Source of the DNA: an uncultured bacterium
GTDB lineage: Bacteria > Cyanobacteriota > Vampirovibrionia > Gastranaerophilales > Gastranaerophilaceae
DNA length: 10,143 nt
Direction: 5' to 3'
Assembly (NCBI GenBank): GCA_900547585.1
Contig: URHD01000069.1
Span: 1-10,143 of the forward strand
Below, piece by piece: positions 5,621 through 10,143 of this stretch. Position numbers and translations under genes: made by a program. Under the pieces are notes generated by a model that had not been told where the DNA came from, made no database searches, and was given only the letters and a program-made list of their open reading frames with translations. How positions within the stretch are numbered: the stretch's first letter is position 1; every line of letters starts with the position of its first letter.

Positions 5621-7918
5621 ATGGCAAAAACAAAAGAAAAAACGGAAAAAACAGAGGAAAAAGAGCAAAAGCCGAAAAAAGGCAAGAAAGAAAAGGCTCT
5701 TGTAATAGTTGAGTCGCCCGCAAAATCAAAAACTATCAAAAAGATTCTCGGCGATTCATACCAGATTGAGGCAAGCTATGGGCATATCAGGGATTTCCCG
5801 CCCAAAGTGCTCGGCTTTGATGTTGCAAACGATTTTGAGCCCTCTTTTATTGTTATCCCCGAGAAAAAGGCCGTTGTAAAAAAATTAAACGATCTTGCGA
5901 AAAAATCTGACAAAATATATCTCGCATCCGACCCTGACCGCGAGGGAGAAGCTATTGCGTGGCATGTAAGACAGGTTCTCGATGTACCGGAAAGCAGAAT
6001 TTGCAGGATAGAATTCAACGAAATTACACCGAATGCCATAAAACATGCCGTAGAATCGCCAAGAGCAATCGACATGGACAGGGTAAAAGCACAACAGACA
6101 CGCCAGATTCTCGACAGGCTCGTGGGTTACAAAATCAGCCCTGTTTTGTGGGAAAAAATGAGAAATTACAGGCTTTCGGCAGGCAGGGTTCAAAGCGTTG
6201 CGCTGAGAATGATTTGCGAACGAGAAGAAGAAATCGAAGCGTTCATTCCGGTCGAATACTGGTCAATAACAGCGGATTTGGAAAAGGACAAAAAACTTTT
6301 TTCAGCAGAACTTGCAAAATATAAAGACAAAAAAATCGAAATAAAAAATGAAGCAGAAGCAAATAAAATTGTTGATGAATTAAACGAAAAAGGGCTAAAA
6401 TACGAAGTTTCCAAGGTAACTTTTAAAGATACTCAAAGAAAACCTGCGGCTCCGTTCATAACTTCTACATTGCAACGCGAAGCAAGCTCAAAACTCGGCT
6501 ACGGCGTTTCAAAAACCATGCAGATTGCCCAAAAACTCTACGAAGGCGTTGAAATCGGCGGCGAACCGGTCGGTTTAATCACTTATATGAGAACCGACTC
6601 TGTCAGAATCTCGGATGACGCGCAGGCTGCGGCAAAAGATTTTATTGTTGACAGCTGGGGTGAAAAATATTACCCGAAAACGCCAAATAACTACGTAAAA
6701 GGCGGCAAAAAAAACGTACAGGACGCTCACGAAGCAATCCGCCCGTCATACATCGACAAAACACCCGACAGCATAAAACAATACCTCACATCTGAACAAT
6801 ACAGGCTGTATAAGCTCATCTGGTCGCGTTTTATGGCGTCACAGATGGCAAACGCAAAAGTCAAAAACACCTCTGTGGATATAAAAGCCGGAGACTACGG
6901 TTTCAAAGCAGGTACAAGCAAAATCATGTTCGACGGATTTTTGAAAGTTTACAATGATTCTGACGAAGCAGTCGATACAAGCAAAATTCCGGATTTGAAC
7001 GAGGGTGACGAGGTCAAATTGAAGAAAATTGACCCGAAGCAACACTTTACCCAGCCGCCGCCGAGATTTACAGAAGCCTCGCTGGTTAAGGCGCTTGAAG
7101 AACACGGAATCGGGCGTCCGTCAACTTATGCACCGATTATTTCAAAAATTCAGCAAAAAGGTTATGTTGAAAAGCTGGAAAAAGCACTTGCGCCAACGAT
7201 TTTAGGGCGTACTTTGAGCAAACAGCTTGTGCAGTACTTCACGGACATCATGAACTACCGATTTACAGCGCAAATGGAAACAAAACTTGACGATATTGCC
7301 GAAGAAAAGGCAGTTTGGAAAGATGTTTTGAAAGAATTTTATACACCTTTCAGTGAAGTCGTGAATTCAGCGCAAAAAAACATGCCCAGAGTGCTGATTG
7401 AATCAGATCAGGTCTGCCCGAAATGCGGAAAGAAAATGATAGTCAGAACGAGCCGCTTTGGCACGCAATTTTTGGGATGTTCGGGTTATCCCGAATGCAA
7501 AACAATGATGCCGCTTACAAAAGACGGAAAAGCCGCTCCTGTAGATGAAAAAACCGATGAAAAATGCGAAAAATGCGGCTCTGAAATGATTGTAAAAGTC
7601 GGGCCATACGGAAAATACCTCCAGTGCACAAATGACGAATGCAAACACAGAAAAAGCGTCGTAATAACAACTGGCGTAAAATGCCCGAAATGCGGTGAGG
7701 GTGAAGTTATCCAGAGAAAATCAAAATACGGAAAAATCTTCTTCGGCTGCAACAAATACCCGAAATGTGATTTTGTTTCTTGGAACGAGCCCGTTGAAGA
7801 AAAATGCCCCGAGTGCGGCGAATATCTGGTGAAAAAAATAACCAAAAAAGAGTCAAAACTCCAGTGTTCAAACCCGAAATGCGGATTTTCAAAGCCGATG
7901 GAGGAAGAAAATGCTTAA
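5621..7918 (+). CDS. topA: DNA topoisomerase I (type IA, omega protein)
   Basis: Relaxes negative supercoils by single-strand cutting through a 5'-phosphotyrosine. At 765 residues the length is normal. A Lys/Glu-rich extension (1-26) precedes the Toprim domain with ALVIVESPAKSKT (Glu31) and SDPDREGE (103-110, metal-binding acidic residues). The catalytic tyrosine is Tyr322 in LITYMRTDS (319-327). The core continues with HEAIRPS (370-376) and EHGIGRPSTYA (494-504). The C-terminus carries four complete CxxC-type zinc ribbons: Cys599/602/620/626, 649/652/669/674, 688/691/710/716 and 729/732/749/754. The ATG at 5621 has TGGGGA 8 bases upstream. The gene heads an operon: its last 8 bases overlap aroE. 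The basic extension may aid DNA binding, which is inference. Confidence 0.98.
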   Translation: MAKTKEKTEKTEEKEQKPKKGKKEKALVIVESPAKSKTIKKILGDSYQIEASYGHIRDFPPKVLGFDVANDFEPSFIVIPEKKAVVKKLNDLAKKSDKIYLASDPDREGEAIAWHVRQVLDVPESRICRIEFNEITPNAIKHAVESPRAIDMDRVKAQQTRQILDRLVGYKISPVLWEKMRNYRLSAGRVQSVALRMICEREEEIEAFIPVEYWSITADLEKDKKLFSAELAKYKDKKIEIKNEAEANKIVDELNEKGLKYEVSKVTFKDTQRKPAAPFITSTLQREASSKLGYGVSKTMQIAQKLYEGVEIGGEPVGLITYMRTDSVRISDDAQAAAKDFIVDSWGEKYYPKTPNNYVKGGKKNVQDAHEAIRPSYIDKTPDSIKQYLTSEQYRLYKLIWSRFMASQMANAKVKNTSVDIKAGDYGFKAGTSKIMFDGFLKVYNDSDEAVDTSKIPDLNEGDEVKLKKIDPKQHFTQPPPRFTEASLVKALEEHGIGRPSTYAPIISKIQQKGYVEKLEKALAPTILGRTLSKQLVQYFTDIMNYRFTAQMETKLDDIAEEKAVWKDVLKEFYTPFSEVVNSAQKNMPRVLIESDQVCPKCGKKMIVRTSRFGTQFLGCSGYPECKTMMPLTKDGKAAPVDEKTDEKCEKCGSEMIVKVGPYGKYLQCTNDECKHRKSVVITTGVKCPKCGEGEVIQRKSKYGKIFFGCNKYPKCDFVSWNEPVEEKCPECGEYLVKKITKKESKLQCSNPKCGFSKPMEEENA

Positions 7919-8762
7919 ATTTGCGGTTATCGGACATCCCTTGAGCCAGTCGTTGTCAGGAGTTATGCACAATGCAATGCTGAAAGAGCTCGGGCTTGAG
8001 GGTGAATACGAAACGCTGGATACGGACAATGACGGACTTGTTGACAGGGTAAAATACCTAAAATCGCGCGGATATACGGGTTTTAATGTTACAATTCCTT
8101 TAAAAGTGCTAATTACGCTCTTTTTGGACAGCGTTGACACCCTCGCGGACATGGCAGGATGCGCAAATACCGTAAAAATTATGCCCGACAAGTCGTTACA
8201 CGGCTACAATACGGATATTTACGGGTTTCAAAAGGCAATTCCGCCTGAATTTCTTGAAGAATTGAAAAATTCGACCGTAACTATCCTCGGAACCGGTGGA
8301 GCAGCACGCGCAGCAGCGATTGCGCTATGTTTGAGCGGAATTAGTCAAATAAATTTCTACGCAAGAAATATTATTAATGCAAGCGACATGGTTAACTATT
8401 TGCGCGGGCAGTTTCCGCAGATAACGTTTAATTTAAAGCAAATGCAGAGCATAAACGACCTTTCTGATTCAAAAATGCTCGTAAATTCAACGCCGATTGG
8501 CATGCGCGGAAAAGCAATGGGCATGAGTCCGGTCGATGAAGCGGTTTTGAAGACGCTTCCCGAAAATAGTGCGGTTTATGACATTGTTTATAACCCTTTA
8601 AAAACAGAACTTTTACGGCTTGCACAAAAAAACGGCTACCGGACGATTACCGGGCTGGACATGTTCGTACATCAGGGCGCAAAAGCCTTTGAAATCTGGA
8701 CAGGGAAGCAGGCAAGACCGGAAATCATGAAAATTGCGGTGCTTGAGCATCTGGCGAATTAA
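7911..8762 (+). CDS. aroE: Shikimate dehydrogenase (NADP+)
   Basis: Reduces 3-dehydroshikimate to shikimate with NADPH in the cytoplasm, the fourth shikimate-pathway step. Its 283 residues are a usual length. The N-terminal substrate domain has GHPLSQSLSGVMHN (8-21, with the shikimate-binding serines), the catalytic Lys65 in NVTIPLK (59-65), Asn86 in ANTV and Asp102 in GYNTD (98-102). The nucleotide-binding domain has GTGGAARA (127-134), then NSTPIGM (192-198), YDIVYNP (223-229) and GLDMFVHQGAKAFEIWTG (248-265, with Gln255). Small departures from the common pattern are Gly17 for Pro in SxSP and Thr for Ala in GAGGA. The ATG lies inside the topA 3' end, with a strong GGAGG (7900-7904) 6 bases upstream, so the two are co-transcribed and probably coupled. 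It ends 25 bases before the stop of the converging phospholipase-fold gene; no terminator hairpin is seen in that gap. Confidence 0.97.
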   Translation: MLKFAVIGHPLSQSLSGVMHNAMLKELGLEGEYETLDTDNDGLVDRVKYLKSRGYTGFNVTIPLKVLITLFLDSVDTLADMAGCANTVKIMPDKSLHGYNTDIYGFQKAIPPEFLEELKNSTVTILGTGGAARAAAIALCLSGISQINFYARNIINASDMVNYLRGQFPQITFNLKQMQSINDLSDSKMLVNSTPIGMRGKAMGMSPVDEAVLKTLPENSAVYDIVYNPLKTELLRLAQKNGYRTITGLDMFVHQGAKAFEIWTGKQARPEIMKIAVLEHLAN

Positions 8763-8787
8763 AAAATCAGTCAAAGGGCGCGAATTA

Positions 8788-9606
8788 TCAATTTGTTTTA
8801 CTAAATTCTCTGGCAATATTCTTCAACTCAAGTACAGTCGAATCAACAGCCCTGTTGAAAATGGTCTGCTGAATTCTTGCCCATTCTTTTTTATTGTTTC
8901 TGTTTATTTGGAGGTTTTTCTTTGATGAAAAATCAACATTAGATAAAAATAAATCAAAATGGTTGTTATGCTTTTCACCCAGGCTTTTTTCGAGTTTTTT
9001 GAATCCGGGGGTATAATTTTGAGCAAGTTTTTCCTGATTTACCAGAATCCCGGTTTCAAAATTTTTATGCATAAAGAAATCAACAACTTTTCCTAAAAAA
9101 GATTGTTTTCTGGTATGCAAAGGAACTGTCATATCCTGAAGAAAATGGATAGCCATTCCTGCTTCACGAGAAACATCAACAGCGTTTTGTTTGTGCTGAA
9201 ACATCCTATTAATATGCGTCAAATACGCATTAAAAGCATTGTTTTCATTGGTTGAAAAGCCAAAACTTTTTCTGCCTCTGCCTTTTGAATCCGGTTTAAA
9301 GTAAAAATGCCTGTTTGTCAAAAAACCGGTTTCTGAGTTAAGCAAATCCGGAAGCATAGAACTGTCTGCAAGTTCATTTACAAACTTTTTAACAAGATTG
9401 CCATTATCGGGTTCGGCTTTTTGGACAAGTGCACGAAAAGCTTGATAATTAATAGCCAATTTGTTTAGACTTTCACCTGCAAATTTTCTATCATTATGCA
9501 TAGCTAATTCCTGCATAATTGTGCTGCTTTTTAAAAAATTCTCTCTAATCAACCCGTTCGAAAGATATTGTGCTATAGCACCGCCCTTATTTGTTAATTC
9601 AGGCAC
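8788..9606 (-). CDS. Zinc-dependent phospholipase C-fold protein (main open part; N-terminus probably lost to a frameshift)
   Basis: Read from GTG at 9606 this gives 272 residues. The zinc-ligand pattern of Bacillus phospholipase C (Asp55, His69, His118, Asp122, His128, His142, Glu146) is matched in order and spacing by Asp87, His100 in RHFYF, His154 and Asp158 in AIHFLQDMTVPLH, His164, His180 and Glu184 (HKNFE). This places it in the Zn-dependent phospholipase C/S1-P1 nuclease superfamily; substrate unknown. The same frame stays open upstream to 9678, encoding YNYDTHRIITRKALE, whose His fits the His14 ligand. The GTG start would thus remove a metal ligand, and no other start codon exists in that stretch. 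A start in a neighbouring frame joins after one added base (see the 9607-9707 entry). No signal peptide is visible, unlike secreted relatives. The gene stands alone, converging on aroE, and ends with TGA. Confidence 0.75.
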   Translation of the reverse strand: MPELTNKGGAIAQYLSNGLIRENFLKSSTIMQELAMHNDRKFAGESLNKLAINYQAFRALVQKAEPDNGNLVKKFVNELADSSMLPDLLNSETGFLTNRHFYFKPDSKGRGRKSFGFSTNENNAFNAYLTHINRMFQHKQNAVDVSREAGMAIHFLQDMTVPLHTRKQSFLGKVVDFFMHKNFETGILVNQEKLAQNYTPGFKKLEKSLGEKHNNHFDLFLSNVDFSSKKNLQINRNNKKEWARIQQTIFNRAVDSTVLELKNIAREFSKTN

Positions 9607-9707
9607 ATATTCCAGAGCTTTTCTGGTTATTATACGATGAGTATCATAATTATACCCAAAACTCGCCTTTTCCCGGTATTAGCAGACAAATTTTGCAAAA
9701 TATTCAT
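9607..9707 (-). pseudogene. Out-of-frame N-terminal segment of the phospholipase-fold gene
   Basis: ATG at 9707 opens a 25-codon frame, MNILQNLSANTGK and onward, stopping at 9630. A TTG three codons later is better placed behind the AAGGA site. The downstream phospholipase frame is blocked upstream by a TAA at 9679-9681. The two frames are joined seamlessly if the A4 run (T4 at 9668-9671 on the plus strand) is read as A5: the product becomes ...SANTGKKASFGYNYDTH..., 306 residues in all from the ATG. This points to a one-base deletion, either real or a homopolymer sequencing error. The tract is too short and of the wrong context for a classic -1 slippery site. Confidence 0.55.
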
Positions 9708-9808
9708 TCCTTATATTCTTTTTTGATTGTCATAATATTAATGTTGAAAAAAAATATATTTGACGAATGAAAAATAAATTGGTAACAAAAATTTACGAAA
9801 TAGGCTAA

Positions 9809-10143
9809 TTACACCGATTTTTTTTGTTTATCAAAAATATACCACACCAAAAGAGCCCCCATAAATACTGACCAGATGATAGAATAGAGGTCAAAATTGC
9901 CTTTTTGCGCGAGGCTGCTTATATTGTAACCAATTTGAGGATACTTTTTGTAATTTTCAAATCTTTTATTTTCCTGTTTTAAAACATCATCGGCATCAAA
10001 ATCTTGAGAATCGGAAAAGTCATAGAAATAATATATAAATGGCGAAATCTTTTTGTTATTTTGAATTTTTAAATGATATTTATGATGATGTCCGAGAAAA
10101 GTTCGTGATAAGGAACGAAGTGACGTGAACGAACTTTTTGAGT
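9809..10143 (-). CDS. Unidentified protein, C-terminal 110 residues, single C-terminal membrane segment (runs off window)
   Basis: An open frame enters from the right edge and stops with TAA at 9809-9811. It contains no usable start codon inside the window, so the 5' end lies outside. The visible part has a His/Lys-rich beginning, an aromatic stretch (SPFIYYFYDFSD), an acidic-to-charged helix (DADDVLKQENKRFENYKK), and a hydrophobic segment (IIWSVFMGALLVWYIF) followed by DKQKKSV, the layout of a membrane protein with a short positive cytoplasmic tail. I do not recognise a family. The first 17 or so residues (SFTSLRSLSRTF) are translated from a hairpin repeat and may not be coding, so a truncated gene is possible. 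It is followed on the same strand, about 100 bases on, by the phospholipase-fold gene. Confidence 0.55.
   Translation of the reverse strand, partial: SKSSFTSLRSLSRTFLGHHHKYHLKIQNNKKISPFIYYFYDFSDSQDFDADDVLKQENKRFENYKKYPQIGYNISSLAQKGNFDLYSIIWSVFMGALLVWYIFDKQKKSV
10097..10138. repeat. 10-bp inverted repeat with internal GAACGAA copies at the window edge
   Basis: AAAAGTTCGT (10097-10106) and ACGAACTTTT (10129-10138) are exact inverted copies around 22 bases. The interior holds GAACGAA at 10113-10119, repeated at 10127-10133. The compact, self-similar layout looks like an intergenic hairpin repeat. It overlaps the open frame of the partial right-edge gene. Confidence 0.6.

Noticed and set aside
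8763..8787. Bidirectional terminator between aroE and the phospholipase-fold gene
   Set aside because: The 25-base gap contains an A run but no stem-loop.
9660..9680. Programmed -1 frameshift in the phospholipase-fold gene
   Set aside because: The site is GGG AAA AGG with only four A; the tRNAs would not re-pair well after slipping, and no downstream stimulatory structure was seen.

Overview
The window comes from an AT-rich bacterial genome with short intergenic spaces, TTG and GTG starts beside ATG, and A-rich ribosome binding sites. Gene content (a class II EPSP synthase, a four-zinc-ribbon topoisomerase I, a membrane-anchored serine hydrolase, a GGDEF protein with an unphosphorylatable receiver) and the general protein style fit a gut Melainabacteria/Vampirovibrionia (Gastranaerophilales-like) lineage. 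That assignment is an impression with no marker gene behind it, and is only moderately likely.

Left part (1-2310): a minus-strand gene for an anchored, beta-lactamase-fold serine hydrolase diverges from a plus-strand REC-GGDEF gene. The 245-base spacer between them holds several inverted repeats placed like operators. The GGDEF gene ends in a clear intrinsic terminator.

Centre (2400-5094): a good promoter drives a two-gene operon, a glutamate/dicarboxylate:cation symporter followed by aroA with a 1-base stop/start overlap. A 526-base gap (5095-5620) follows. It contains a probable small minus-strand gene converging on aroA, two tandem 52-base repeat units, and a 25-bp almost perfect inverted repeat. 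The topA promoter region at its right end is bracketed by a 9-bp inverted repeat.

Right part (5621-8762): topA and aroE overlap by 8 bases and form a second operon. Two shikimate-pathway steps (AroE: dehydroshikimate to shikimate; AroA: shikimate-3-phosphate to EPSP) therefore lie in adjacent, separately promoted operons.

Far right (8788-10143), minus strand: a zinc-dependent phospholipase C-fold protein, whose natural N-terminus appears to be cut off by a single-base frameshift in an A4 tract, and the C-terminal part of an unidentified protein with a C-terminal membrane segment, running off the window. A hairpin-forming sequence sits at the very edge.

No tRNA, rRNA, CRISPR array, complete insertion sequence or phage gene was seen. 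I found no convincing new multi-gene system. The features most worth a second look are the frameshifted phospholipase-fold gene and the repeat cluster upstream of topA.
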